A DNA stretch of 64,000 nucleotides, taken from Leptospira kanakyensis. GTDB taxonomy: Bacteria > Spirochaetota > Leptospiria > Leptospirales > Leptospiraceae. Position 1 is the stretch's first letter, and each line of letters begins with the position of its first letter. Both the position numbers and the translations under genes were made by a program. Below the pieces are notes generated by a model. That model was not told the DNA's origin. It searched no databases and was given only the letters and a program-made list of their open reading frames with translations. The DNA is taken from NCBI RefSeq assembly GCF_004769235.1, contig NZ_RQFG01000018.1:186001-250000 (forward strand), written 5' to 3'. Of the stretch, positions 45,243 through 54,102 are shown piece by piece.

Positions 45243-46544
45243 ATGAAAGAAGATCCAAAAATGCATAAAGTTCTACATTCTGTCCATTTATGGGGCATTG
45301 CTGTTGGGCTTGTGATTTCTGGTGATTATTTTGGTTGGAACTTTGGATGGTCCAAAGCTAGTTTTTGGGAATTTAGTTTTGCTGTTGTTTGGATCGCCAC
45401 CTTCTACGTCCTATTTGCCCTTTGTTTTACAGAACTTGCTGCCAGCATCCCACAATCGGGTGGGCCTTCGGCTTATGCCAAAAGGGCTCTCGGAGATTTG
45501 TTTGGCCTTGTCACAGGGTATTTGGTTCTTGTGGAATTTTTGCTTGCCCCACCTGCCATTGCTTCGGCCCTCGGGGGATACATCCATTTTCTTTTTCCCG
45601 TCATTCCAGAGTTTGGTGCCGGGATTGTTATGTTTTGTTTGTTGTTGTTAATCAATTTAACGGGGATCAAACAAACCGCACGTTTTGAATTATTCGTCAC
45701 ACTTGTGGCCGTGTGTGGACTTTTGTTTTATTTAGGATTTTTGGTTCCACATGTATCTTTTGATCGTATTCCTAAATTTCCAGAAACTACTTCTATCTCC
45801 TGGGGTTCCGTTTTTCTTTCCATTCCTTTTGCCATTTGGTTTTTTTTGGCAGTGGAAGGTGTGGCTTTGGCTTCCGAAGAGGTGCGTAACCCTGCGAGGG
45901 ACATTCCCATAGGTTACACTGCTGGTATTTTTACTTTGCTTTGTTTGGCGGGACTCATTTTTGTATTTACTGCTTCTGTTGTAGATATCAAAGAAATTTC
46001 TGAATTGGATTATCCTTTATCTTATGTATTGCAGAAGTTATACGGTAAAGATCAGGTTTGGCCTTTTGTATTTACCTTTATTGGTTTATTCGGCCTTGTG
46101 GCTTCCTTATTTGGGATCATTCTGGGTAACTCTCGGTTGGTTTATGCTATGGCAAAGGAAGGTTATTTACCAAATTACCTTTCAAAATTAAACAAAGGTT
46201 CTTCGGTTCCAGGGAATGCAGTTCTTTCAGGTGGAACCTTGGGAATTTTTTGTATGTGTTTTTTAGATACTGCCGAACTCATCACAATTTCTGCGTTAGG
46301 TGCTTGTGGGATGTATCTATTGAGTTTGGTTTCTTATTTTGTTCTCCGTAAAAAAGAACCCAATATGCCAAGACCCTACAAAGCACCATTGTATCCCATC
46401 CTTCCTGGAATTGCGCTTGTTCTTGGGATTGTGGCCTGTGGTTCGGTTTGTTTTTCCGAACCTTATTTAGCACTTGGAGTTTTAGGTTTTGGAATTCTAC
46501 TTGGAATGGGTTACCATTTTCAATCCAAAAGATCACCTAGTTGA
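45243..46544 (+). CDS. APC-superfamily permease, ethanolamine-permease-like
   Basis: A 433-residue inner-membrane transporter with about 12 helices. The N-terminal LWGIAVGLVISGDYFGWNFGW and the segment ELAASIPQSGGPSAYAKRALGD match the ethanolamine/amino-acid permease (EAT) branch of the APC superfamily; FFLAVEGVALASEEVRNPARDIP is the conserved helix-6 loop. Ethanolamine is a plausible substrate for an organism living on host or environmental phospholipids, but no eut genes are nearby and an amino acid is possible. GAGGTGG precedes the ATG. It converges on the cyclase gene with a single-base gap. Confidence 0.88.
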   Translation: MKEDPKMHKVLHSVHLWGIAVGLVISGDYFGWNFGWSKASFWEFSFAVVWIATFYVLFALCFTELAASIPQSGGPSAYAKRALGDLFGLVTGYLVLVEFLLAPPAIASALGGYIHFLFPVIPEFGAGIVMFCLLLLINLTGIKQTARFELFVTLVAVCGLLFYLGFLVPHVSFDRIPKFPETTSISWGSVFLSIPFAIWFFLAVEGVALASEEVRNPARDIPIGYTAGIFTLLCLAGLIFVFTASVVDIKEISELDYPLSYVLQKLYGKDQVWPFVFTFIGLFGLVASLFGIILGNSRLVYAMAKEGYLPNYLSKLNKGSSVPGNAVLSGGTLGIFCMCFLDTAELITISALGACGMYLLSLVSYFVLRKKEPNMPRPYKAPLYPILPGIALVLGIVACGSVCFSEPYLALGVLGFGILLGMGYHFQSKRSPS

Positions 46545-46545
46545 A

Positions 46546-48618
46546 CTAACTTCCCAGTTCCATCTTTGGTTTTGTTTTTGCTTCGTGACAACGATCCAAA
46601 AACAATCTTGAAACAGAGTCGTCGGGGTTTGTATCGAGTAGTTTGGAAAATCCGTCAATGGCCTCTTCAAAATCTTCTCTGCGGAATGCATCTAGGGCGA
46701 GTGTATAATCATCTTTTGTAGCAACAAACCTAGCTGCCTTTTCTGGTTCGTATCCATCCAAAACTTCTACAACGAAAACAGATTCTGTTTTTCCTTTGAT
46801 GGCCACACGGTCGAGGAGTCGGTAATGGTATCCTAATCCATCAGATGCTTCGATAAAGGTGTCTGCACTAATCACAATCCTTGAAGAAAAAAGTTTGGTG
46901 ATTCCTTCGATCCGAGAGGCAAGGTTTACGGCGTCGGAAATAACGGTTCCTTCCATTCGTTTGTGTTCCCCTAAGATTCCTAAGGTGAGATTTCCTGTAT
47001 GGATGCCGATTCCTACTTCGATAGGAATATAACTACAGTTAGACCTATGTCCGTTGTAAATCCGAATGGCTTCTTGCATTTCTACAGCAGCTTTGACGGC
47101 ATCATTGACATCGTAGGGAAACAAAGCCATAACTGCATCACCAATGAATTTATCGATAAATCCATTGTTGTGCCTAATGATTGGGCCCACTCGTTGGAGA
47201 TAACTATTTAAAAAATCAAAATTTTCCTTAGGAGTTAGTGTTTCAGAAAACTCAGTAAAGGATCTGATATCAGCAAAGAGAATGGTCATTCTTTTCTGGA
47301 CTTGGTCACCAAGATCTACATGCCGAATATCTGCTTTACCCAAATGGAAGAGAAACTCTGTGGGAACAAAACGGCTAAAGGATGTGCTCAATTGTTTTTG
47401 TTCGTGGGCAAATTCTAAAGTTTTTGTGATGTTTTGACGGACAATTCGTCCGAAAGTGATGACTTGTAAAAATACAAAGACCACTACTGTGGCAGGTGCT
47501 ATGTACATGGTATGGATGATGGATTCCGCATGTAACACATCATTGGTGGCACCTACAAGAACCAAAAACATTCCAAATGACAATAATTTGGATTCCATTC
47601 GATTTTTTTTGTAAGCACGATGTAGATAAACAAATACAAAAACTCCATTAGCAACAAAGGCAATTGGATAAATGGAGGCCGTTTCTGTAAAATAAACAGG
47701 CGGTAACAACAAACCTAAAGTTAAGATCGATGATAGAACATAAAAGAAAGTTCCCATTCGTTTGGAGAAGTCTTCAGGGAAAATGGTATAAAAATAATGA
47801 TAGAGGAGGGGTGCTGACCAGAACCAAGAAATATATTCCAATCGTAAAAGGATCCAATACGGAACATCTACAAATTCAATTAAAATCCTTTCTCCCGTGG
47901 ATATGGTTCTAAGGAAAACGGCCATAGAAAAAAGAAAGATCCCGATTGTATGTTTGCCATCTCGATTGTAAAAATACATTACGAGAAAAAATAAACCAAC
48001 AAAAGCTAGAACTGATGATAACATTGTTTCATTGATCTTTCGTTTGGTGATGCGACTTTCTCCTTTTGTATAAGTAGAAAGAACGATATCAGTCCAGATC
48101 CCTCCCTTTCTATGTTCATAATTGGCAACATAGATATCTATGGTTAGGTCTGTGGTTTGTGGTAAAACAACGATGGTGGATTTAACTTCGGGTTTGTATT
48201 CGTTTGGATTGGATCCGGGAAATCCAGATCCACCTAACAACTTTCCATTTACATAAATTGCGTATGCTGTGTCTTGTTCATGGACAGTGAGAGCCATGGT
48301 TTCCGAAAGATTGTCTGCCAGTTTGAGTTTGGTTCGAAAGCTAGCATGTCCAAAACCACCAATTGATCCGTATGGCATTTTGTATCCATTCCAATGACCC
48401 GGAAGGTTCAGGAATAAATCAGAATCTGTTTCCTTTATTTGATTTGGTGCCGTATTCCAAAAAAATTTCCATTCCCCATTCAATACAACAAACGGTTGAT
48501 TGGTGAAGGAATGGTTGCTCAGGTCTGAAAAACCTTTGACAATTTCTGCCTTTACATTCCTCTCCTCTGAAAGACAACTGAGATGGAATAAAATAAGAAT
48601 CAGAAAGAGTTTTTTCAT
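46546..48618 (-). CDS. Receptor-type class III adenylate/guanylate cyclase (7TMR-DISM)
   Basis: A 690-residue membrane cyclase making cAMP or cGMP. After a lipoprotein-like signal (FHLSC) comes a periplasmic sensor of the 7TMR-DISM kind (LNGEWKFFWN, PGHWNGYKMPYG, YVNGKLLGG, about residues 40-185), then seven membrane helices (about 195-400) and a cytosolic cyclase domain. The two metal-binding Asp are at about 450 (LFADIRSF) and 494 (FIGDAVMALF), and EGTVISDAVNLASRIEG is present. A short C-terminal TPR-like end follows. Its ATG comes directly after the stop of the FMN protein gene with no gap, so the two are co-translated. Ligand unknown. Confidence 0.92.
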   Translation of the reverse strand: MKKLFLILILFHLSCLSEERNVKAEIVKGFSDLSNHSFTNQPFVVLNGEWKFFWNTAPNQIKETDSDLFLNLPGHWNGYKMPYGSIGGFGHASFRTKLKLADNLSETMALTVHEQDTAYAIYVNGKLLGGSGFPGSNPNEYKPEVKSTIVVLPQTTDLTIDIYVANYEHRKGGIWTDIVLSTYTKGESRITKRKINETMLSSVLAFVGLFFLVMYFYNRDGKHTIGIFLFSMAVFLRTISTGERILIEFVDVPYWILLRLEYISWFWSAPLLYHYFYTIFPEDFSKRMGTFFYVLSSILTLGLLLPPVYFTETASIYPIAFVANGVFVFVYLHRAYKKNRMESKLLSFGMFLVLVGATNDVLHAESIIHTMYIAPATVVVFVFLQVITFGRIVRQNITKTLEFAHEQKQLSTSFSRFVPTEFLFHLGKADIRHVDLGDQVQKRMTILFADIRSFTEFSETLTPKENFDFLNSYLQRVGPIIRHNNGFIDKFIGDAVMALFPYDVNDAVKAAVEMQEAIRIYNGHRSNCSYIPIEVGIGIHTGNLTLGILGEHKRMEGTVISDAVNLASRIEGITKLFSSRIVISADTFIEASDGLGYHYRLLDRVAIKGKTESVFVVEVLDGYEPEKAARFVATKDDYTLALDAFRREDFEEAIDGFSKLLDTNPDDSVSRLFLDRCHEAKTKPKMELGS

Positions 48619-50181
48619 TTAGGCTTGTCGTTTTGGAAAAACTGTATAATCCTGAAGTTTTGTAAAATTCACTTCGTCTCTTTTGTAACCGAGTAACCCC
48701 TCTAAGGTTTGGTACCGGTTCATCCCCATACTAATTTCTATATCTTGGCCTGTAAATTGACCCGGGTGTTCGTAACCGCAGGAATGGGCCAAACTAAGAA
48801 GTTCTTTTCGAAATCCTTGGATGTACTTGGCCGCACGTTTTCCTTTGATGGTTGGATCCACTCCTCGTTGCAACCACCAGTTCTGAGTGGCCACTCCTGC
48901 AGGGCAATGGTCGGTATGGCATTTTTGTGCTTGGATACAGCCAATGGACAACATGGCTTCCCGTGCTACATTGATGAGATCACACCCCATGGCGATCGCA
49001 ACAACGGCTCTGTCAGGAAATCCCAGTTTTCCAGAACCAATCCAAACAATTTGTTCGGATAGTCCTTCTTTTTGAAAGAGAGTGTAAACCCTTTGGAATC
49101 CTATTTTAAAAGGTAAGGATACGTGGTCGGCATACGTCAGAGGTGCGGCACCTGTCCCTCCTTCTCCACCATCGATGGTGATGAAGTCAGGGCCTAAAGA
49201 AGTTTCTTTCATCTGAGCGGCGAGTTCTTCCCAAAATTCAATTTCTCCGACGGCACTTTTGATTCCAACGGGTAAACCTGTTCCCGATGCAATCCTTTCA
49301 ATGAATTGAACGAGTTCTTTGACATTTGTAAATTCGCTATGGGAGTTGGGAGAGATACAATCTTTGCCTTCTTCGACATGGCGGATGGCAGCAATTTCGG
49401 CGTTCACTTTTTTTGCTGGTAGGATCCCACCTTTCCCTGGTTTGGCGCCCTGTGAAAGTTTGATTTCGATCATTTTGATACAAGGGTTTTTTCCCACTTT
49501 CTCTTTGAGAACTTCCAAACTAAACTTTCCTGATTTGTCTCTGGCCCCAAAGTAACCTGTACCAATTTGCCAAACCATATCGGCTCCTTCCATATGGTAA
49601 TGGCTGAGGCCTCCTTCACCTGTGTTCTGATAGGCGCCAGAATCCCTCGCACCTCGATTGAGTGCCATCACAGCATTTTTGCCTAGAGAACCAAAGGACA
49701 TCGCAGAAATGTTCACAATGGAATAAGGTCTGTAGGGAAACTTACGTTTCGGCCCAATGATTTTTAAACAGGGAATACAACTTGGGTCTTGGTTGTGGAT
49801 GTATGCTTTTGCTTCCGGATACGGGAAGGCTTTGTGTTTGATGATCGGATATCCCGGTTCGTATTGGATTTCTGTAGTTCCAAATCCAAAGTTATTGTTT
49901 TGGCCTTTGGCTGTGGCATAAATCCAACTCCTTTCTGTGCGATCGAAGGGACGTTCTTCTTTATCGTGAGCCACCCAATATTGCCTGAGTTCGGGCCCAA
50001 TCATTTCTAAAAAATAACGAAGCCTTCCGACAATCGGGAAGTTTCTCTGAATCGTGTGCGTTTTTTGTGTGATGTCTCGGATAAAAACCAAAACAAGAAA
50101 CAACAACAGTCCAACGAATGTGGAAGACAAAGGATAGGTTTCAATCCAATTGAGTATCTGATCCATAAGGGGTGCGTCCAA
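48619..50181 (-). CDS. FMN-binding glutamate-synthase-like protein
   Basis: A 520-residue relative of the GltB synthase domain, without amidotransferase. One N-terminal membrane helix (about residues 16-36) anchors it. The FMN-binding alpha/beta barrel shows SAMSFGSLGKNAVMALNRGA, NTGEGG, LSQGAKPGKGG, FITIDGGEGGTGAAP and MGCDLINVAR. A Cys set for a 3Fe-4S cluster lies at about 415, 421 and 426 (GCIQAQKCHTDHCPAG). It probably uses electrons for an ammonia- or amino-transfer reaction, but such stand-alone proteins are poorly characterised. It shares an operon with the cyclase. Confidence 0.9.
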   Translation of the reverse strand: MDAPLMDQILNWIETYPLSSTFVGLLLFLVLVFIRDITQKTHTIQRNFPIVGRLRYFLEMIGPELRQYWVAHDKEERPFDRTERSWIYATAKGQNNNFGFGTTEIQYEPGYPIIKHKAFPYPEAKAYIHNQDPSCIPCLKIIGPKRKFPYRPYSIVNISAMSFGSLGKNAVMALNRGARDSGAYQNTGEGGLSHYHMEGADMVWQIGTGYFGARDKSGKFSLEVLKEKVGKNPCIKMIEIKLSQGAKPGKGGILPAKKVNAEIAAIRHVEEGKDCISPNSHSEFTNVKELVQFIERIASGTGLPVGIKSAVGEIEFWEELAAQMKETSLGPDFITIDGGEGGTGAAPLTYADHVSLPFKIGFQRVYTLFQKEGLSEQIVWIGSGKLGFPDRAVVAIAMGCDLINVAREAMLSIGCIQAQKCHTDHCPAGVATQNWWLQRGVDPTIKGKRAAKYIQGFRKELLSLAHSCGYEHPGQFTGQDIEISMGMNRYQTLEGLLGYKRDEVNFTKLQDYTVFPKRQA

Positions 50182-50210
50182 ATCTATATACGAAGCAAAA
50201 TGCTGACAAG

Positions 50211-50609
50211 CTAAGATTGGACGTGCGAAATTGATTCCAAAAGTTTTTCTTTTGTAAAAGGTTTGAAGATGTAGCCGGAGATGATGGGGATTTTGGCGGC
50301 ACGGTCTGTGTCGGCGGTATCTACGGAAGAACTGACAAGGAAAACTTCAATGGATTTGGGGAACTTAGGGAGGATCTTTCCGAAGGCATCTAAAAATTGC
50401 CAACCATCCATAAGGGGCATATTGATATCCAAAAAAATAATGTCAGGAAGTTGGTCTTTGTTTAGGACTTCCGTTTGAAAAAAATCCAGAGCATTTTCGG
50501 CATCGGAGAAAACCAAAACATCTCCTTTGATTCCTGCGTTGGATATAATTTTTTTCGTAGTGAACTGGTAGATCTGGTCATCGTCGATGACACAAATTTT
50601 GGGATTCAT
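50211..50609 (-). CDS. Single-domain response regulator (CheY-like)
   Basis: A 132-residue receiver domain with no output domain. The acidic pocket is DDD at residues 9-11, the phospho-acceptor is Asp61 (FLDINMP), then SSS (Ser/Thr switch) and the conserved Lys in FKPF. Its ATG overlaps the TGA of the broken kinase fragment upstream (ATGA), so it was the partner of that kinase and may now be orphaned or served by another kinase. Confidence 0.92.
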   Translation of the reverse strand: MNPKICVIDDDQIYQFTTKKIISNAGIKGDVLVFSDAENALDFFQTEVLNKDQLPDIIFLDINMPLMDGWQFLDAFGKILPKFPKSIEVFLVSSSVDTADTDRAAKIPIISGYIFKPFTKEKLLESISHVQS

Positions 50610-50845
50610 AATCCACTCCCGTTAGGAAAGTACATCACAAGAATGGTTCCTACCTCTGGTTTGGAACGCACCTCGATCTTTCCTCCCACCGATTCGATTT
50701 TATTCTGAACCAAAAATAAACTTGAGACCTCTACCACTCATCTGACGATGAAAAGTCACATGATTCTGAAAAAATTGTTCTCCCTTTTGTTTGGAAGGAA
50801 ACTCCCGGCCCAAGGTAAGAATCAGGTTTTCCCAAGTTAGTGCCG
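50606..50845 (-). pseudogene. Remnant of a histidine-kinase ATPase domain, frameshifted
   Basis: Downstream of the PAS protein's stop the sequence still reads as the end of a HATPase domain: GREFPSKQKGEQFFQNHV, HRQMSGRGL, then after a one-base shift near 50721 SLFLVQNKIESVGGKIEV, RSKPEVGTILVMYFPNGSGL. The G2 box (GRGLxLFLV) is split by the shift; removing one A restores it. The N box and HisKA helix are missing. The fragment's stop overlaps the response regulator start. Sequencing error cannot be excluded for the shift, but the missing N-terminal half argues for real decay. Confidence 0.7.
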
Positions 50846-51772
50846 TCAGGAACCACCGGAAATGAGTGATTTTAGATTTTTGACGGCTTTCAATAATGGA
50901 TCTTCCCATTTTTTGGGATCTGGGTCACCTTTTGCATTTTGAATTAAATCCAATATTTGGTTCAAATGGTCTGCTGATCCTTTGAGATTTTCCAGGTTTT
51001 CCAGAAGTTGTGTTTCCTTTTTTTTCCTTTCGTCAATGTCTATGATTTGGGCCAAATAGTGGATGGGATGGCCTTTATCATTACGAAGTACGGTCACAGT
51101 GATATGTGCCCAAACTTTATTCCCTGATTTTTGGATGTATTGTTTTTCTATCGAATAGTTGTCGATGATTCCTTTTTGGACTTCATCTCGGAGTTTTAAA
51201 TTTTCTTCCAGTTCATCTACAGAGCTGATTTCCGAAAAATGTTTTCCAATGATTTCAAAAACTTTATAACCTAAAAAGTTGGCGAATGCTTCGTTTGCTT
51301 CATCGATAAACCCATTTTTACTAGTTTGTACAAGACCAATGGGTGAATCGTGAAACATAGTTTTGAATCTACGTTCCGCAAGTTCTAAGTTTGCTTCTGT
51401 ATCTATTTTTTCAGAAATGTCCCGGGAAGAAGTGTGGATGTATTTTTTTCCTGTTGTGGGATGGATGGTCAAACGATTGTCAGACTGTAACCAAATGTAG
51501 TTTCCATCTTTGTGTAAAAAACGAAAAGTTGTGTGGATGTTCGTTTCTCCACGGAGGATCGGTTGGTGAGACCTTTCGTCGATGAGTCTTTTTTCGTCAG
51601 GGTGAAAGTAGTCGTAAGGATTTTTTCCAATCAGTTCTTCGGATTTGTAACCAATGATTTTTTCTGAATTGGGACTTACATAAATATAAGTTCCGTCTGG
51701 TTCATGTAGACATACCAATTCACGGCTAATTGCCGTTAAAAGGTGAAGTATTTCTGAATCGGGAAGTCCCAC
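50846..51772 (-). CDS. PAS-domain protein, probably the 5' part of a broken sensor kinase
   Basis: 308 residues with two PAS domains (about 10-125 and 130-255). Motifs: LVCLHEPDGTYIYVSPNSEKIIGYKSEEL, a PAC-type FLHKDGNYIWLQSDNRLT, then SPIGLVQTSKNGFIDEANEAFANFLGY with its PAC segment IQKSGNKVWAHITVTVL. A short coiled coil follows (LLENLENLKGSADHLNQIL) and the frame stops at ISGGS. No HisKA or ATPase domain is in frame, but an ATPase fragment lies directly behind. It may be inactive, or a free PAS sensor. Confidence 0.8.
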   Translation of the reverse strand: MGLPDSEILHLLTAISRELVCLHEPDGTYIYVSPNSEKIIGYKSEELIGKNPYDYFHPDEKRLIDERSHQPILRGETNIHTTFRFLHKDGNYIWLQSDNRLTIHPTTGKKYIHTSSRDISEKIDTEANLELAERRFKTMFHDSPIGLVQTSKNGFIDEANEAFANFLGYKVFEIIGKHFSEISSVDELEENLKLRDEVQKGIIDNYSIEKQYIQKSGNKVWAHITVTVLRNDKGHPIHYLAQIIDIDERKKKETQLLENLENLKGSADHLNQILDLIQNAKGDPDPKKWEDPLLKAVKNLKSLISGGS

Positions 51773-51933
51773 AAACGAAATCCTGTTTGGATCTTGTGGG
51801 TTGTCTATCCCAAATGTTCTTTTTGCGATCCCCGTTTCATAAAATTGTTTGGAAATCTCTTTTTTTTGAAACCAACCGTTATCAAAACCAACCGGTCTTT
51901 TATGACCCAGAAAATTGGTTCAAGGATACTCAA

Positions 51934-52287
51934 ATGAAAAATCTATCGTATGTCATTCTAGACGGGAATTTAACTTCCGACCCAGAAGAAAGAAACATTG
52001 CAGGAGGAAAGTCTCTTGCCGTTTTTACAGTTGCTGTCAATCACACGGCAGGCAACCAAGAAGGTAAAGACAAAGACGACGTGTCTTACTTTGAAGTGGA
52101 GGCTTGGGAAAAATTAGGAGAGAACTGTGTCGAATATCTACAAAAGGGAAGTAAGGTGACGATCATGGGCAATCTCAAACAAAACCGATGGAAAAGCCCT
52201 GAAGGTGAAAATAGATCCAAAATCAAAGTGACTGCTTCCACAGTCCGGTTTGATAGTGTTCGCAAAAAAGAACCAAAAGCGGCTTAA
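51934..52287 (+). CDS. ssb: Single-stranded DNA-binding protein (SSB-like, no acidic tip)
   Basis: A 117-residue OB-fold protein that coats single-stranded DNA. The family pattern is clear: LDGNLTSDPEERNIAGGKSLAVFTVAVN, SYFEVEAWEKLGENCVEYLQKGSKVTIMGNLKQNRW, VTASTVRFD. ATG 51934 with AAGGA eight bases upstream is the start. It is shorter than E. coli SSB (178) and ends RKKEPKAA, without the DDDIPF-type tip that recruits partner proteins. A second, specialised SSB is therefore likely, with the canonical one elsewhere. Confidence 0.9.
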   Translation: MKNLSYVILDGNLTSDPEERNIAGGKSLAVFTVAVNHTAGNQEGKDKDDVSYFEVEAWEKLGENCVEYLQKGSKVTIMGNLKQNRWKSPEGENRSKIKVTASTVRFDSVRKKEPKAA

Positions 52288-52305
52288 GGAAATTTTAAGA
52301 TCTTT

Positions 52306-52332
52306 ACGGGTGTTGGAAATCCCTTCACCCGT
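52306..52332 (+). terminator. Stem-loop after the SSB-like gene
   Basis: ACGGGTG (52306-52312) pairs with CACCCGT (52326-52332), followed by GTTTTGGTTT. A probable terminator for the SSB-like gene; it abuts the convergent lipoprotein gene. Confidence 0.6.
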
Positions 52333-52340
52333 GTTTTGGT

Positions 52341-53414
52341 TTATGGTGTGGGGATTGTTCTTTTTTTATGTTTTGAATGAGTGGGTGAATCAAATATGGA
52401 ATGGCTGTCGTTCTGGTTTGATTTGGAATTTTCTCCCGATTCTTCTGTGAGTTTTCTTTCCTCAGTTCGATCTTCTTGTAGGGACGGTTTTCCATTTTTA
52501 ATCACGGATAAAATTCGGAAATATCTAGGAGAAGAAACCAAGTTCCATTCTCTAAAATAGTATTTTGAAAATGCATGTTTGGGTCCATAAACACCGTTAT
52601 TCGAATCAATTTTGTTTTTGATATTGGTTTTGAAATCCGATTGTTCTTCCTTGGTTAGGTTGGGAAACTGCGCCACTTCCCCTTCCACATAACGGTTTCG
52701 TAAAATATCCAATTCCCTGCGGTTTCGTCTTGTGACATCTTCAAAAAAATATTGATTGGGGCCGTTACAATTTCCTCCGTATGATTCACAATTGGGAGCA
52801 AGTTGCGGGTTCACATACGTGAGTTCCAAATAAATGCTTATGTACTCACCGGGGTTCGGAACTTTTCCCTCTTGGATTTCTAAAACTTGGGGAACTGTAT
52901 CTCTATCCGTATATTGTCTTTCAATGGCTTCACGTGAGATTTTGGTTTCGGGGGTTGTACTATTCACTTTCACCGGTTTTTTCGATTCCCCAACGATTAC
53001 TTTGTTTCGCATTACTTCTGTTTTTGTTTCCAAAATTTCATAGGCTTGAAAGTTTACTGGTTGTTTGGCGATCACTTCACCCTTTTGGTTGATTACGATG
53101 ATATGATGTTCTAAGATCGTTCCCGCAATGATTTCTTCTATGATACTAATCCCTGCATCTTCAAAAAATAAATCGAGTTGGATGAAAGGAATTTTGTTTT
53201 CCGAATACTCCACACTCACCCCTGGTTCCCTGGCCAAAGTTTTTTTTTCTTCTTTGGTTTCTGAATGGGTGGCTTCCGATTTTGTAATCATACGAATGTG
53301 GTTGAGATTAATTTGTTCTGTGTGAGTCGGAAAGGACGGAGTGAATACCTGTTGCGGAGTTTGGCATCCGAAAGAAAGGACTAACAGGAAGGAAAGAAAA
53401 TACACGCGGTTCAT
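52341..53414 (-). CDS. Putative lipoprotein of unknown function
   Basis: A 357-residue protein with a lipoprotein signal (MNRVYFLSFLLVLSFGC, Cys17). No domain is recognised. It has a Thr/Glu-rich N-terminal linker, a central part with IEEIIAGTILEHHIIVINQKGEV and a Cys pair (NCESYGGNCNG), and a charged, Ser-rich C-terminal tail. It lies upstream of nothing on its strand and is probably transcribed alone. Surface location is a guess. Confidence 0.65.
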   Translation of the reverse strand: MNRVYFLSFLLVLSFGCQTPQQVFTPSFPTHTEQINLNHIRMITKSEATHSETKEEKKTLAREPGVSVEYSENKIPFIQLDLFFEDAGISIIEEIIAGTILEHHIIVINQKGEVIAKQPVNFQAYEILETKTEVMRNKVIVGESKKPVKVNSTTPETKISREAIERQYTDRDTVPQVLEIQEGKVPNPGEYISIYLELTYVNPQLAPNCESYGGNCNGPNQYFFEDVTRRNRRELDILRNRYVEGEVAQFPNLTKEEQSDFKTNIKNKIDSNNGVYGPKHAFSKYYFREWNLVSSPRYFRILSVIKNGKPSLQEDRTEERKLTEESGENSKSNQNDSHSIFDSPTHSKHKKRTIPTP

Positions 53415-53434
53415 AAAGTAAGTATCGGTCAGAG

Positions 53435-53458
53435 ATTGCCCCTAAAATTAGGGGCAAT
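53435..53458 (-). terminator. Perfect stem-loop after the DUF3332 gene
   Basis: ATTGCCCCTAA pairs with TTAGGGGCAAT around a two-base core, 9 nt past the stop at 53467. No U tract follows, so it may be a transcript-end stabiliser rather than a full terminator. Confidence 0.6.
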
Positions 53459-53466
53459 GTTGCGGT

Positions 53467-53973
53467 TTAGATGTGTTTTGCAGAAAGTGGAGGGAGGATT
53501 GGCCCACTCACTTGTAGGATTTCTACATACTTTCCATTCACTAAACGGAATGCTTTTTCTGGTTTGTCTTTTAAGAAGTAAACAGCTTCCATTCCTTTTT
53601 GTGTAGGAGCTTCCATTTTCAAAACCTTTCCCCATTCAGTATAAGTAAGGGTGATGGTTTGACCATCTTGGCTGTATTCTTTGACTAGTTTTCCATCAAA
53701 GTCATACTCAGCCATTGCAATTGGATTTTTATCAGTCCAGAATTCAATTAGGTTGAAAACGAGAACATCCAGAATTCCTCCAACGTAATATGCAATGGAA
53801 ATTGGAAAGAGCATTAAAAGAGAACGAAAGAAACCTGCAACTTTTCCAGTTCCAATTTGAATGTTTCCATTGAAAGAGTAAACGGCTTTCGTAACTCCAA
53901 ATTTTCCAAAGCAATTTGCGAATAAACCAATGGACAAAAGTCCCACAAGAGCGGCTTTTAATATTTTTTTCAT
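53467..53973 (-). CDS. DUF3332-family lipoprotein
   Basis: A 168-residue protein with a signal peptide ending in a lipobox-like LFANC (Cys21). The mature start CFGKFGVTKAVYSFNGNIQ and the hydrophobic segment FFRSLLMLFPISIAYYVGGILDVLVFNLIEFW are diagnostic of DUF3332. Function unknown. GAGGT with 5-nt spacing precedes the ATG. Single gene ending at a perfect hairpin. Confidence 0.85.
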   Translation of the reverse strand: MKKILKAALVGLLSIGLFANCFGKFGVTKAVYSFNGNIQIGTGKVAGFFRSLLMLFPISIAYYVGGILDVLVFNLIEFWTDKNPIAMAEYDFDGKLVKEYSQDGQTITLTYTEWGKVLKMEAPTQKGMEAVYFLKDKPEKAFRLVNGKYVEILQVSGPILPPLSAKHI

Positions 53974-54102
53974 TTTTTACCTCTTAGTTCTGAACAAAAA
54001 ACTAAAGACCAATCCTATGTGATTCACGAATCATCTGCAAGCCGAAATGATTGACATGGTCATTTTTTCGAAGAATCTGGTCTGAATAGAAGGCATCTCC
54101 CA

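Noticed and set aside
50606..50845. Programmed frameshifting to join the PAS protein to the ATPase fragment.
   Set aside because: No slippery heptamer or pseudoknot was seen, and the HisKA helix and N box would still be missing, so decay explains it better.
51730..51933. An N-terminal extension of the SSB-like protein.
   Set aside because: The extra residues are antisense to the PAS gene and unlike SSB; the ATG at 51934 has a proper ribosome site.
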